Shown here one piece after another: positions 1 through 7,964 of a stretch of 64,000 bases of DNA. Every line of letters begins with the position of its first letter. The first letter of the stretch is position 1. The DNA lies in contig NZ_SDLR01000003.1 in assembly GCF_004522215.1 (NCBI RefSeq), forward strand, positions 806,001 through 870,000, given 5' to 3'. Below the pieces are notes generated by a model. The model saw nothing but the letters and a program-made list of their open reading frames with translations, made no database searches and was not told where the DNA came from. The stretch comes from Ammoniphilus sp. YIM 78166 (GTDB taxonomy: Bacteria; Bacillota; Bacilli; Aneurinibacillales; RAOX-1). A program made the position numbers and the translations under genes.

Positions 1-154
1 GCTGAGCCAATTGTTCGCACATCATCGCATTTTGTTGTTCTTGCTGAAGCATTTGCTGATACATCATATTAGATTGCTGGGTTTGACGAATAAGAGCTTG
101 AACATGTTGACGAACTTCGTTAATTTCCTGAATTACATGCTGATTTAGTAACAT
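1..154 (-). CDS. Gln-rich small protein, C-terminus beyond window
   Basis: The reading frame starts at ATG 154 (complement), eight bases downstream of a strong GAGGAGG ribosome-binding site, and runs off the left edge after 51 codons. The visible part is helical and very rich in Gln and Met (for example QQMLQQEQQ), with no membrane segment. Gln-rich short proteins of this sort are common among spore-coat and other small Bacillales proteins, but I do not recognise the family. The function is unknown. Coding status rests on the RBS and the open frame. Confidence 0.6.
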   Translation of the reverse strand, partial: MLLNQHVIQEINEVRQHVQALIRQTQQSNMMYQQMLQQEQQNAMMCEQLAQ

Positions 155-293
155 GTGGAATCCCTCCTCTGGAATATAGAAAGATCTCTGGCGACTTCGC
201 CTCCACTATTTTCAACTTAACCAGAACTTTTAATACCCTACATTTCGGTTACATTATAACTGGGTCCACGTTAAGGATGAGGAGGGTGAAAAC

Positions 294-437
294 ATGAAGC
301 GCAGAACAAATTCAAGAACTGGGCAGTTAGGCAGTGAGCAACAACAAAGACAAGCCATTCGGAGAGCACAGCAGCCCAATGTGTATGCACAGCAAGAAAT
401 GGAACAAGCTCAACCTGTAATTGATGGAAAAGACTAA
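294..437 (+). CDS. small Gln/Arg-rich protein, possible spore protein
   Basis: A 47-residue protein starts at ATG 294, six bases after a GGAGGG ribosome-binding site, and ends just before a bidirectional terminator. It is basic at the N-terminus (MKRRTNSRTG), rich in Gln, and ends acidic (VIDGKD). The composition and the GQLGSEQQQ-type stretch recall small acid-soluble spore proteins of the gamma class, but there is no clear repeat, so this is only a guess. It is transcribed divergently from the Gln-rich gene at the left edge, with 139 bp between the starts. Confidence 0.55.
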   Translation: MKRRTNSRTGQLGSEQQQRQAIRRAQQPNVYAQQEMEQAQPVIDGKD

Positions 438-443
438 TGAAAA

Positions 444-468
444 AAACCGCCTTCATGGCGGTTCTTTA
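444..468. terminator. bidirectional intrinsic terminator
   Basis: The stem ACCGCC/GGCGGT is flanked by an A-run on the left and TCTTT on the right, so it can end both the small plus-strand gene and the minus-strand membrane-protein gene that converge here. Confidence 0.75.
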
Positions 469-471
469 CAT

Positions 472-861
472 TTAGCCTACTTTCTTTCCAGGGAAGACTT
501 TTCCGATATAGTTTCCGGATAACTCTACCTTGTACTTTCGGTTTGGCTGTACTTTTTCATATTCCTTTTTGTCAATCATGAAGGTTACATTTTGTTGGGC
601 TGTAAAACTAGCTCCACGTGTAGTTTGATTGAAGGTAACTCTTGCTGTTACTTGATAGGTTTTCACTTTAGGGAATTTAAGATTCGGGCGAATTGGCTGC
701 TTCACCATTTTCTTATGAAGAACAAAAATTTCACGGACCTCTTTATGTGCCCGATACATTTTTTCGAATTCTGCCTGACGCTTCTTCATTGATCGATAAA
801 GTACAAAATAAATAATTCCTGTTACTGCGAGTATTATGATGGTATACATCCACCAAGCCAT
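472..861 (-). CDS. single-pass membrane protein, unknown function
   Basis: The protein has 129 residues. The N-terminus (MAWWMYTIIILAVTGIIYFVLY) is one membrane span, followed by a basic linker and a soluble C-terminal half that looks beta-rich. I chose ATG 861 because GGAGGA lies seven bases upstream. A longer frame from a TTG at 879 would place this RBS inside the gene. A promoter (AAGCAA/ATTATA on the plus strand) lies about 60 bp upstream. The family was not recognised; the shape is that of a DUF-type Bacillales envelope protein. Confidence 0.75.
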   Translation of the reverse strand: MAWWMYTIIILAVTGIIYFVLYRSMKKRQAEFEKMYRAHKEVREIFVLHKKMVKQPIRPNLKFPKVKTYQVTARVTFNQTTRGASFTAQQNVTFMIDKKEYEKVQPNRKYKVELSGNYIGKVFPGKKVG

Positions 862-916
862 GGAAAAATCCTCCTTCAAGATAAATCAGACCTCGCCCGA
901 GCGATGCCTACCGTTT

Positions 917-944
917 ATTATACATTATGGAGAAAGGAAAGCAA
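917..944 (-). promoter_or_regulatory. sigma-A-like promoter
   Basis: On the minus strand TTGCTT (939-944) and TATAAT (917-922) are separated by 16 bp, upstream of the membrane-protein gene that starts at 861. The rest of 945-1145 is AT-rich with no gene I can support. Confidence 0.55.
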
Positions 945-1145
945 CAGATTACTCTTCTCTCTACATCTTTATATTTACCCTAATTTTCAAAACTATAACC
1001 ATTTCATGGGGGTTCCCATCACATCTTGACCCTTCCTCGAAAGGCTACCCACTGGAGAATGTACATACGTACCGGAACATCGGTCTATCCATTGGCCGAT
1101 TGCACTTAACTATTCTTGATATATTTCCTACTAGGATGCGTAGAG

Positions 1146-1529
1146 TTAATCCTTTCTAACAGTAAACTTTGCCAGTAATTTAACCTCCCCTTCTGCATTC
1201 AGAGCACGTGCTTCACAAAGCCACATCGTATCCGTCTCTCCCTTAACCACCCCTTGAACCCTTATAGCTTCTCCGGGGCGAGTCATCGCCTTAAAACGAA
1301 CTCCATATTTAGCAAGACGATCAATGGAAATCCAGGTGCCAATCGCTTGACCAACAAATCCCATAATTAGCATACCGTGAGCAATAACATCCCCTAAACC
1401 TGCCTCCTGAGCAAAGGGAACAACCGTGTGAATAGGGTTAAAATCTCCGGAAGCACCTGCGTATTGGACTAACTGCGTGTGGGTTATAGGATTCTTGTGT
1501 AGTTCAGGAAATTCGAATCCAACAAACAT
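1146..1529 (-). CDS. MaoC-like (R)-hydratase, HadB-type subunit
   Basis: A 127-residue single hot-dog domain. The hydratase-2 motif is visible as DFNPIH at residues 30-35, with an Asp-His active-site dyad, followed by the AHGML segment typical of MaoC proteins. In this family such proteins hydrate or dehydrate 3-hydroxyacyl thioesters. It sits 14 bp downstream of another MaoC-like gene, so the two probably form a HadA/HadB-like heterodimer in which this one carries the catalytic residues. The fatty-acid substrate is not evident from the neighbours. Confidence 0.85.
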   Translation of the reverse strand: MFVGFEFPELHKNPITHTQLVQYAGASGDFNPIHTVVPFAQEAGLGDVIAHGMLIMGFVGQAIGTWISIDRLAKYGVRFKAMTRPGEAIRVQGVVKGETDTMWLCEARALNAEGEVKLLAKFTVRKD

Positions 1530-1543
1530 CCAAGGTTCCCTCC

Positions 1544-1948
1544 TTATATAGGTCTTTCAATCAACGTCGACTTTCCATAAATCACAACTTCATCTTTTTC
1601 ATTTCGGAAGATGGATTCAATCACCACAAACTTCATGCCTGACTTCTGGTAAGCCTTGATGACTTTTGCATTCACCCGAAGCACATCTCCTGGTTTTACT
1701 TTTCCAAAATATTCATACTCCTGCTCCCCATGTAATACTCTCGGAAGATGGAGGTTGAGAGCTTCAATTAAAGTAAAGAAGTCCACTCCCCCCCACATTT
1801 CTACTGCTGTAGGGAAGGTCGGAGGAATCACATCCCCTGACAGATAGGCCGGATGTATATCGCCTATCGCTTTGGCAAATTCCTTAATTTTTCCTCTTTC
1901 AATGGTAAAAGTATAAGGTTCGAATTCAAAACCAACGAGTTCGTCCAT
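1544..1948 (-). CDS. MaoC N-terminal-like dehydratase, HadA-type subunit
   Basis: A 134-residue FAS1-type dehydratase domain. The N-terminal GFEFEPYTFTIERGKIKEFAKAIGD and the central PPTFP segment are characteristic of the MaoC dehydratase N-terminal family. It lacks the DxNPxH catalytic motif, as expected of the structural partner in HadAB pairs. ATG 1948 follows a GGGAGGAG ribosome-binding site. It is first in a two-gene operon with the HadB-like gene and probably acts on 3-hydroxyacyl-CoA/ACP. Confidence 0.85.
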   Translation of the reverse strand: MDELVGFEFEPYTFTIERGKIKEFAKAIGDIHPAYLSGDVIPPTFPTAVEMWGGVDFFTLIEALNLHLPRVLHGEQEYEYFGKVKPGDVLRVNAKVIKAYQKSGMKFVVIESIFRNEKDEVVIYGKSTLIERPI

Positions 1949-2098
1949 CTAAAACTCCTCCCTTTCATCGTTTCCCTTAGATTATATTCCTCCTCCTTCT
2001 TTGTAACTCCTTTAAAATGTTGCGTCGTGAGGTATCTTTTTGCCCTCAGAAGAGCTATACTGAGAGGCAACAAAAAAATTTTGGGGTGCTAGGACGAG

Positions 2099-2368
2099 AT
2101 GATTCGAGCGTTTCGTGTAAGTCTTAATGAGGAAAATATACAAGTATTCGTATCTAAGATTGACTATGACGTCTATAAGTCCGTTCATCGTCAAAAAGAA
2201 CATGGCTGGCTTGTATCCATCCCGCAATGGAACTGGTCAACTTTTGTAAAAGAAGGAACTAAATCCTTAGACGACCCCCGTTTCTGGATAAGCCAATTAT
2301 CGAGTGCCTACACAGATGACGAAGACGGAATACACAGTGTAGCTGAAGCCATTGCTAGGAAATGCTAA
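2099..2368 (+). CDS. hypothetical protein, 89 aa
   Basis: A soluble acidic protein with no signal peptide or membrane segment, ending in a helix that finishes with Cys. A weak AGGACGAG ribosome-binding site precedes ATG 2099. The composition (Trp-rich middle, SIPQWNWSTF) looks like a genuine protein, but the family is not recognised. It is transcribed divergently from the MaoC pair and convergently to yjbQ, with the 52-bp repeats in between. Confidence 0.6.
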   Translation: MIRAFRVSLNEENIQVFVSKIDYDVYKSVHRQKEHGWLVSIPQWNWSTFVKEGTKSLDDPRFWISQLSSAYTDDEDGIHSVAEAIARKC

Positions 2369-2400
2369 GACAGTAGGATGAAGGCAGGGGCGGGATAGTG

Positions 2401-2584
2401 CGCTAAAGCCCGGGTCAGGGCACCAAAACTCTCGTTTGATGCCCTCCAAGCCCGTCGAATCCCAGATCAGGGTACCAAAACCCTGGTTTGATGCCCTCCA
2501 AGCCCGCTGAAGCCCAGATCAGGGCACCAAAACCTCGGTTTGATGCCCTCCAAGCCCGCTAAAGCCCGGGTCAGGGCACCAAAC
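2401..2584. repeat. 52-bp tandem direct repeat, 3.5 copies
   Basis: Units start at 2401, 2453 and 2505, with a half unit from 2557. They differ at only a few positions. Every full unit contains an imperfect dyad: AGGGCACCAAAAC faces GTTTGATGCCCT, so each copy can form a hairpin. The last half copy abuts the yjbQ stop codon. There are no spacers, so this is not a CRISPR array. It could serve as a 3' UTR structure or be a slippage-prone intergenic repeat. Confidence 0.9.
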
Positions 2585-2983
2585 TTACTTTAATACCTTC
2601 ACATAACAAGTTCGATTGCGCGGACCATCAAATTCACAAAAATAAATACCTTGCCACGTTCCAAGAAGCAGCTTTCCATTGCTTATGATCACATGTTGAG
2701 AAGCACCTACCGTGCTCGCTTTCAAATGAGAGGCGGAGTTTCCCTCCCCATGCCGATAACGGGGATGTTCCCAAGGATAGACCTCACCCCATCTCATCAA
2801 CATATCACGGACAACATCTGGGTCAGCATTTTCGTTAATTGTAATTCCTGCTGTAGTATGGGGACAATAAATAAGAACAGCACCCTCCCTAACTTGCTCC
2901 TGTTCAACAAGGGTTTTCACTTTAGAGGTAATGTCAATCATCTCATCGCTTTTTTTCGTTTGCAACTGTAGCGTATGAAGCAT
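2585..2983 (-). CDS. yjbQ: YjbQ/UPF0047 family protein
   Basis: A 132-residue member of the YjbQ family (UPF0047; reported to have weak thiamine-phosphate-synthase activity). Family hallmarks are visible: [19 protein letters not shown] near residue 44, then [13 protein letters not shown] and [18 protein letters not shown] towards the end. I place the start at ATG 2983, behind AAGGAGGCAGGG; an upstream in-frame extension lacks an RBS. The stop codon touches the 52-bp repeat tract. Confidence 0.88.
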   Translation of the reverse strand: MLHTLQLQTKKSDEMIDITSKVKTLVEQEQVREGAVLIYCPHTTAGITINENADPDVVRDMLMRWGEVYPWEHPRYRHGEGNSASHLKASTVGASQHVIISNGKLLLGTWQGIYFCEFDGPRNRTCYVKVLK

Positions 2984-3078
2984 AAGTCCCTGCCTCCTTA
3001 ATATCGAATTTTTCTTGGTATTCTGTCTGTACATCAGGTATGCTCAGCATAAACAGATAAAAAGACGGGGGTCTTAAT

Positions 3079-3267
3079 ATGAATTTAAATAATTATGTAG
3101 GAAAAAAGATCAAGATGTACTATGCCTCACCTAAAGGAGAAGTATTCGATATTGGGTTGGTTAAATCCTCTAACAACAATGCAGCCATCACACTTCTCAA
3201 AGAAGCAAGCAATGAATTACTAACCATCGGTGTTTACCGCATAACTAAAATTGAAATCCTAAACTAA
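3079..3267 (+). CDS. small hypothetical protein, 62 aa
   Basis: A basic small protein (VGKKIKMYYASPKGEV...) with alternating hydrophobic residues suggesting a small beta-barrel, possibly SH3- or LSm-like. A GGGGG-type RBS lies nine bases before ATG 3079, and a strong terminator follows. Family and function are unknown. Confidence 0.65.
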   Translation: MNLNNYVGKKIKMYYASPKGEVFDIGLVKSSNNNAAITLLKEASNELLTIGVYRITKIEILN

Positions 3268-3272
3268 AAGAA

Positions 3273-3314
3273 AAAAGCCAAGAAAGTCGTTCCAAAACGA
3301 CCTTCTTGGCTTTA
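3273..3314. terminator. bidirectional intrinsic terminator
   Basis: A long stem pairs AAAGCCAAGAA-GTCGTT with AACGAC-TTCTTGGCTTT. It is shared by the converging small plus gene and ypjP, whose stop codon lies inside it. Confidence 0.8.
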
Positions 3315-3971
3315 CGATACCCAACGCGGAGGGGTGTTTTTATCCCAATAAATTTTTCCTAGCTCATGGTGGTGTTGGAACTGGTCCTCACGCTTATGAT
3401 AATGAAAGCTGAACCAAAAACCATCTTGAGGGGGCTTCTCACGTCTGACATGGAAGCGAACAACATCTTCCCCACTTCGCACATCATAAAGATGATAGAT
3501 CTTCTCGCCTAAGCCTGGTGCAGGGTTCGATGTTACTTCTACATGACGAAGCAAAGCTTCATCCGCATCTCGGCTAAAATCAGTAAGGACTCGCTCAAAC
3601 TTTGGTAAAATTACCTGATCGTACTCGTCCCCAACTCGGGCTCCGATTACAGTCCCGAATTTTCTTTGCGCTTGTACTTTCGCTTGATATGTCATATAAG
3701 CAGTGAACTGTTCTCCTAACAATTCACGATCGAAGATGGTTTCCGATAACGCTTGCCAAGACGTTTCATCCCAAGATATAGGGGGATAAATCTCAGTTTG
3801 TTCCGGCTCCAGATAATCAAGGCTAGTAAACTGAACGGCTTGTTCACTCTCTAAACGAGATAAAGACTCTTGATTCGCTGTTTCGTTATGTAATATATAG
3901 GGTGGAGTAACAATTCCAAGAGTAAGTACAGTTATAAGGATACTCGTAGCTTTTCTTAACCAGGGAGACAC
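3312..3971 (-). CDS. ypjP: YpjP-like protein
   Basis: A 219-residue protein with an N-terminal membrane anchor or signal sequence (about residues 8-28), a variable linker, and a conserved C-terminal half including GEDVVRFHVRREKPPQDG, WFSFHYH and HHELGKIYWDKNTPP. The resemblance to Bacillus subtilis YpjP is strong in order and motifs. Translation starts at GTG 3971 after GAAGGAAA. The molecular role is unknown; it is probably exported or membrane-attached. Confidence 0.85.
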   Translation of the reverse strand: MSPWLRKATSILITVLTLGIVTPPYILHNETANQESLSRLESEQAVQFTSLDYLEPEQTEIYPPISWDETSWQALSETIFDRELLGEQFTAYMTYQAKVQAQRKFGTVIGARVGDEYDQVILPKFERVLTDFSRDADEALLRHVEVTSNPAPGLGEKIYHLYDVRSGEDVVRFHVRREKPPQDGFWFSFHYHKREDQFQHHHELGKIYWDKNTPPRWVS

Positions 3972-4063
3972 TTTCCTTCACCACCGACTCTATCAAAATA
4001 TTGAACCTCTTTGCTAGATTATACGCAGACTAGACCAAAAAGGTTTCATAAATTTTTGTAACC

Positions 4064-4087
4064 AAAAAAGTGCCCCATTTGGGACAC
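4064..4087 (-). terminator. intrinsic terminator of the CvfC-like gene
   Basis: On the minus strand GTGTCCCA/TGGGGCAC form the stem, followed by six T. It lies 18 bp past the stop codon at 4105. Confidence 0.75.
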
Positions 4088-4104
4088 CTTAACGCTAAGT
4101 TCTA

Positions 4105-5223
4105 TTAATCCAGCTCTTTCCGGGAAGCTTTGGTCATCTGTTGCCATACTGTACCGCTTGCTTCTTCCCCTCGTTCGATCCGCTCCACAGCCATTCTAGC
4201 TTGAAGGCTCACCTCGAATTCGGGATCATGTACGGCTTCCTTTAGTTCATCAAGAGCCGTATGGTCTCCAACTTCAAAGAGAAACCGAGCCGCTCTCCAT
4301 CTTACAAGTTTATTCGGATCATGTAATGCTTCAGCCATAGGCCGAATGGCTAACGGATTCCCGATATCAGAAAGGGCGTCCCCCGCGGTTCTTCGAACGG
4401 AGGCAGATTTGTCTTTAAGCGCCTTATATAAATAAGGTAATACATCCGGTTGGCCGATCATCCCTAAATAAACAGTCGCGAGTCGGCGGATAGAGGTTTT
4501 AGTATCTTCTAGCGCCTTAGCTAACATGGGAAGGTCCTCTAGACTAGGGTTTATTCGAGATAATGCCGCAAATCGCTTTTCCCAGTCCGGGTGTTCTAAA
4601 AGGTCCGTTGCAGCGCCTTTCCCTTGTTCTTTAACCTCTTTCCCCATGGCTTGATCTAGAAGTTCACCTATGCGAGCTGGATCATAAGCGGCAATAATCT
4701 CTGCCACTACTTCCTCCCCTATTTCCTTAAAGGTTCCATAGCGCGAGCCTTGTTCAACCCATTTACGTTCCAAGAGTAAATTCGGCGAGTGACTCTGCAA
4801 GGCTAGAACGGCTTTTCCAAACTGCTCCGGCAAGCCAAAGCGCATTTCCTCTGCGTTTGCAGTCAATTTGACCTGAACTGGAATCCCCTTGAACATTTGA
4901 ATAGAAACATGCACCTCTCCAAAGGTGATCGCAGGCGACGGCTTAACCTCCTCACTAAAAGCCGCAGGATCTCCAAAAAGCTGATTGACACGAGCCAGAA
5001 TATCTTTCCAGTCCGCCTTAGGATGGCGTTCTAAAGCAATAAAATCGCTGACCTGGAATACACCCTGCACTCCATCCAGCTGTAGCAGCTGAAGAATATA
5101 GCTAGGGGCATTTTCCGTTTTTTCTTTCGTAAAATTGCGAGTTACTCCAATCGGAAGTGACTCATCCACATTTAGCTTCATCACGTTAGGACTTGGAGTA
5201 GGCTCGATTGACAAGATTTTCAA
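4105..5223 (-). CDS. CvfC-like protein: Nfu N-terminal domain plus HEAT repeats
   Basis: A 372-residue protein in two parts. Residues 1-85 form a scaffold-Nfu/NifU N-terminal-like domain (MKILSIEPTPSPNVMKL, GVQGVFQVSDFIALER). From about residue 210 several HEAT-like repeats follow (LPYLYKALKDKSASVRRTAGDALSDIG and similar). This arrangement matches the 'conserved virulence factor C' family and B. subtilis YpgR. The role is unclear; HEAT repeats suggest protein binding and the Nfu-N domain a link with Fe-S chemistry (inference). Confidence 0.85.
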   Translation of the reverse strand: MKILSIEPTPSPNVMKLNVDESLPIGVTRNFTKEKTENAPSYILQLLQLDGVQGVFQVSDFIALERHPKADWKDILARVNQLFGDPAAFSEEVKPSPAITFGEVHVSIQMFKGIPVQVKLTANAEEMRFGLPEQFGKAVLALQSHSPNLLLERKWVEQGSRYGTFKEIGEEVVAEIIAAYDPARIGELLDQAMGKEVKEQGKGAATDLLEHPDWEKRFAALSRINPSLEDLPMLAKALEDTKTSIRRLATVYLGMIGQPDVLPYLYKALKDKSASVRRTAGDALSDIGNPLAIRPMAEALHDPNKLVRWRAARFLFEVGDHTALDELKEAVHDPEFEVSLQARMAVERIERGEEASGTVWQQMTKASRKELD

Positions 5224-5247
5224 GTCATTCGCTCCTTTCCTTATTTT

Positions 5248-5712
5248 TCATTCTACCCTAATTATAGACTTCTTTTCTTGCCCGCGCCTCCTCAACATCA
5301 AACCCAATACTCCACCGTATAATCCATGACCGAGCAGCCAATAGATCCAAGCCAGGCCATCTGTTAATGCAGGAGTACGACTTGACAAGGAAGTGGTCGG
5401 GTATAATAGCAAGCCTATAAGCAGGCTTACAACGAATACCACTTGAAAACCTTCAAGCTTCCCCACTTCTTTTTTCTCTAGTATGTATAGCAGAATGATG
5501 CTTAACCCAACGGAGACAAGCAAGTGCAGGCTAAATTCAATCAATTCAGGAAGAAAGAATTGATTCAATAAAGGAATATAGTCGACATTTAGTAGCAAAG
5601 TATAGACTCGTATATGAGAGTAATGCTCAACCAACTTTAGTAAAAGACCAAGCAGGCTACCTGAAACGACACCTGCCCAGCTTCCCCATAGTAAGATCCT
5701 CTTTAATTCCAT
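5248..5712 (-). CDS. four-span membrane protein, unknown function
   Basis: A 154-residue integral membrane protein with about four hydrophobic spans and a basic C-terminal tail (RRRGQEKK). ATG 5712 follows GGGAGAGGGAGTG. It lies 24 bp from the CvfC-like gene and 14 bp from the DUF523/DUF1722 gene, so the three are probably cotranscribed. The family was not recognised with certainty; the closest idea is the YqhR/YagU-like group. Confidence 0.75.
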   Translation of the reverse strand: MELKRILLWGSWAGVVSGSLLGLLLKLVEHYSHIRVYTLLLNVDYIPLLNQFFLPELIEFSLHLLVSVGLSIILLYILEKKEVGKLEGFQVVFVVSLLIGLLLYPTTSLSSRTPALTDGLAWIYWLLGHGLYGGVLGLMLRRRGQEKKSIIRVE

Positions 5713-5725
5713 CACTCCCTCTCCC

Positions 5726-6700
5726 TTATGAAAGATCTCTTCCTTTTCCCGAATCTAATAACTCAACTAAGGCTTCAGGATAGGGTTCAAAGTAGGATTG
5801 CTTCATTAGATACTCGTTATCAAATCGAACCGCCCAAGCTTTGAGAACTCCCAAGGGACTACTCAAGGGGACCTTCATACCCCTATACTTCTCAATCAAG
5901 GAAAGAAAAAAAGCTTTTTCCTTGGCACTGATGGAGTGCTTAAAATAGCCTAGAATATGAAATAAAACATTAATGTTAGATTGACCTGTAGCTGGCCTTT
6001 CCAAGAGCTCATACAAACCCTGCTCATATGACCGATAAACCTCCTTAATTGAATTTTGCTCCAAATTGGCAATAATCTTCCCCAGTTTTTTCTGTTGAAT
6101 CTGATGATACGCCATAAATAAATACTTGTTTTGACTTTGAAATTCGACTAGGGCCTTGTGAGAAGATGCCTTTTTTAATTGACGAAATCGAGCTAGGGTA
6201 AAAAGTTTAATTAAGAAATGTTCTCTGATCGAATAATTCTTTAGTCTGCCTTCATCCTCTACGGCTAGGTGTCCGTATTTCTCTAGAACGGCAAAACCAA
6301 ATAGACCAGGCCCCTTTCCTTTTACAGGGGCCTTTTCAACGCCTGTAAACACCTTTGCATCCTTAAGGGCACAGCTTGGTGACCGGCTTTTTAGGATAAA
6401 ACCATCGACTTCACTTAAGCTCCCAAGAAAATCAGTTGAAAATCGGTTCATATCTCCTGTAACATCTTTACTTGTTGCAGGTTGGATAAGCTTTAATCCT
6501 TGCTGCCCCTCCTCTACAATTCGAATGGGGTCTCTAGGTGTTCCGAGGCCAATTTCCACCTCGGGGCATGTGGTAATAATTCGGACGTAGTCAGCTAATT
6601 TCTCAAGAACGGCATCGTGCAGCATTTCTCCATTATATCGACACGCATCAAACCCTAAACATTTACTAACGACAACAATGGGAATCTCAAAGGATGTCAT
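5726..6700 (-). CDS. DUF523-DUF1722 protein (YbgA-like)
   Basis: A 324-residue two-domain protein. The N-terminal DUF523 half has the conserved VVSKCLGFDACRYNG, TTCPEVEIGLGTPRDPIR and LKSRSPSCAL segments, with four conserved Cys suited to metal or Fe-S binding. The C-terminal DUF1722 half (from about residue 165: HFLIKLFTLARFRQLKK, LFMAYHQIQ) is helical. Homologues such as E. coli YbgA lie near photolyase genes, but no photolyase is present here. Function unknown. Confidence 0.88.
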   Translation of the reverse strand: MTSFEIPIVVVSKCLGFDACRYNGEMLHDAVLEKLADYVRIITTCPEVEIGLGTPRDPIRIVEEGQQGLKLIQPATSKDVTGDMNRFSTDFLGSLSEVDGFILKSRSPSCALKDAKVFTGVEKAPVKGKGPGLFGFAVLEKYGHLAVEDEGRLKNYSIREHFLIKLFTLARFRQLKKASSHKALVEFQSQNKYLFMAYHQIQQKKLGKIIANLEQNSIKEVYRSYEQGLYELLERPATGQSNINVLFHILGYFKHSISAKEKAFFLSLIEKYRGMKVPLSSPLGVLKAWAVRFDNEYLMKQSYFEPYPEALVELLDSGKGRDLS

Positions 6701-6822
6701 CTGATCACGCCTTTTTAAGTTTTAGCATTGCTACCACTATTATCATCTGTTTGTTTATGTTTTGTCAAAGTTTTGTATAATTTATACAGGTATTACGAAT
6801 CCCTAATACGTATGCTGAACAT

Positions 6823-7848
6823 TCAGAAATTTCCCGAGAAATAGGAAAGAATGACCAGGCTCGCTCCCATCACTATGATTGCAGCAAAACCAAGCAGTCC
6901 GAGCAATAGCGCTTTGCCGCCAACCCTTGCCGCATTTTTCAACTCTACACTCAGCCCCAATCCAGCCATAGCCATGCATAATGCAAGTGAACCGAGTAAG
7001 GTTAATCGTTCGACTATTATGTCTGGTACTATTCCGGTCATATTGAGTACACTACAGCCTGCAAAACCAAGGATGAACCATGGAATCGGCATAGAATGGG
7101 GTTGCTTTTTCCCTTCTGCAGAATACCTCTTACTAAATACCATCGCCACCGGTATTAATAGGAGTACCCTTCCTAACTTCGTAATAATAGCGACATCACT
7201 GCTTTGGGTACCACCTACCGCAGAAGCCGCGATCACATGAGCTACTTCCTGCAGGGTTAAGCCTGCAAAAACACCGAAATAATAAGCATTTAGGTTTAAT
7301 AAGGGAAATAGTACCGTGTAGACTACTGTTCCTAATGTACCCAATATGGCGATGCAGGCAACAGATAACGCGACGGACTCATTCTTAACACGAATCAACG
7401 GGGCAATGGCAGCAATCGCTGCTGCACCACAGATCGCCGTGCCCACGGATAGTAGTAAGGTCAGGTCTCGCTCTACCGAGAGCCTTCGACCAAGCGGAAT
7501 CATAATAGATAGTGTCCCCACAATAATGACTAGATCCATAATGAAAACAGAGCTTCCTACTGATAGGATATGGTCCGGATCTAGACGAAAACCAAGAAGG
7601 ATAATACCAAAACGCAACAATCCTTTACTACTTAATTGTACACCTTCTTGCCAGTGAGGGGGCACGTCAAGGGCCACCTTCCAACACACCCCCATTAAGA
7701 TGGATAAAACCATAGCCCCTACCGAAGATAATAAAGGCATTGTAGCTAGATAATACGCTATATAAGCTAGAAGGAGTGTAAGGGCTACTCCTTTATATAG
7801 ACCTATATTTATAATTTTATACCAACCTGTTAATGGTGAGGTTTCCAT
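6823..7848 (-). CDS. yeiH: YeiH-family (UPF0324) putative sulfate/anion exporter
   Basis: A 341-residue polytopic membrane protein with about ten spans. The family motifs GTAICGAAAIAA (about residue 140) and FAGLTLQEVAHVIAA (about residue 200) are clear. ATG 7848 is preceded by AAAGGGGAG; the frame is open further upstream but without an RBS. It is divergent from a LysR gene, the same arrangement as yeiH/yeiE in enterobacteria. Members are proposed anion exporters; the actual substrate is unproven. Confidence 0.9.
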   Translation of the reverse strand: METSPLTGWYKIINIGLYKGVALTLLLAYIAYYLATMPLLSSVGAMVLSILMGVCWKVALDVPPHWQEGVQLSSKGLLRFGIILLGFRLDPDHILSVGSSVFIMDLVIIVGTLSIMIPLGRRLSVERDLTLLLSVGTAICGAAAIAAIAPLIRVKNESVALSVACIAILGTLGTVVYTVLFPLLNLNAYYFGVFAGLTLQEVAHVIAASAVGGTQSSDVAIITKLGRVLLLIPVAMVFSKRYSAEGKKQPHSMPIPWFILGFAGCSVLNMTGIVPDIIVERLTLLGSLALCMAMAGLGLSVELKNAARVGGKALLLGLLGFAAIIVMGASLVILSYFSGNF

Positions 7849-7899
7849 GGTTATACTCCCCTTTGTAGTTTCTAATACAAAGGTATAGTAAAATAGAAT

Positions 7900-7945
7900 A
7901 TAAGTAAAACGACTTATTATCATCATTATCATTAGTTTTACTTAT
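7900..7945. promoter_or_regulatory. candidate LysR operator between yeiH and lysR
   Basis: An 11-bp perfect inverted repeat, ATAAGTAAAAC (7900-7910) and GTTTTACTTAT (7935-7945), flanks a 24-bp spacer. Its left arm is also half of the 18-bp dyad ATAAGT-N6-ACTTAT (7900-7917). It lies in the 116-bp divergent region, the usual position for a LysR autoregulatory site. Confidence 0.6.
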
Positions 7946-7964
7946 TACTAATCTGGAGGATTAT

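Noticed and set aside
836..1159. 107-codon plus-strand frame
   Set aside because: Low-complexity composition, no RBS, antisense to the start and promoter of the membrane-protein gene.
2401..2584. Tandem repeats as a CRISPR array
   Set aside because: The copies are directly adjoining with no unique spacers, and no cas genes are present.
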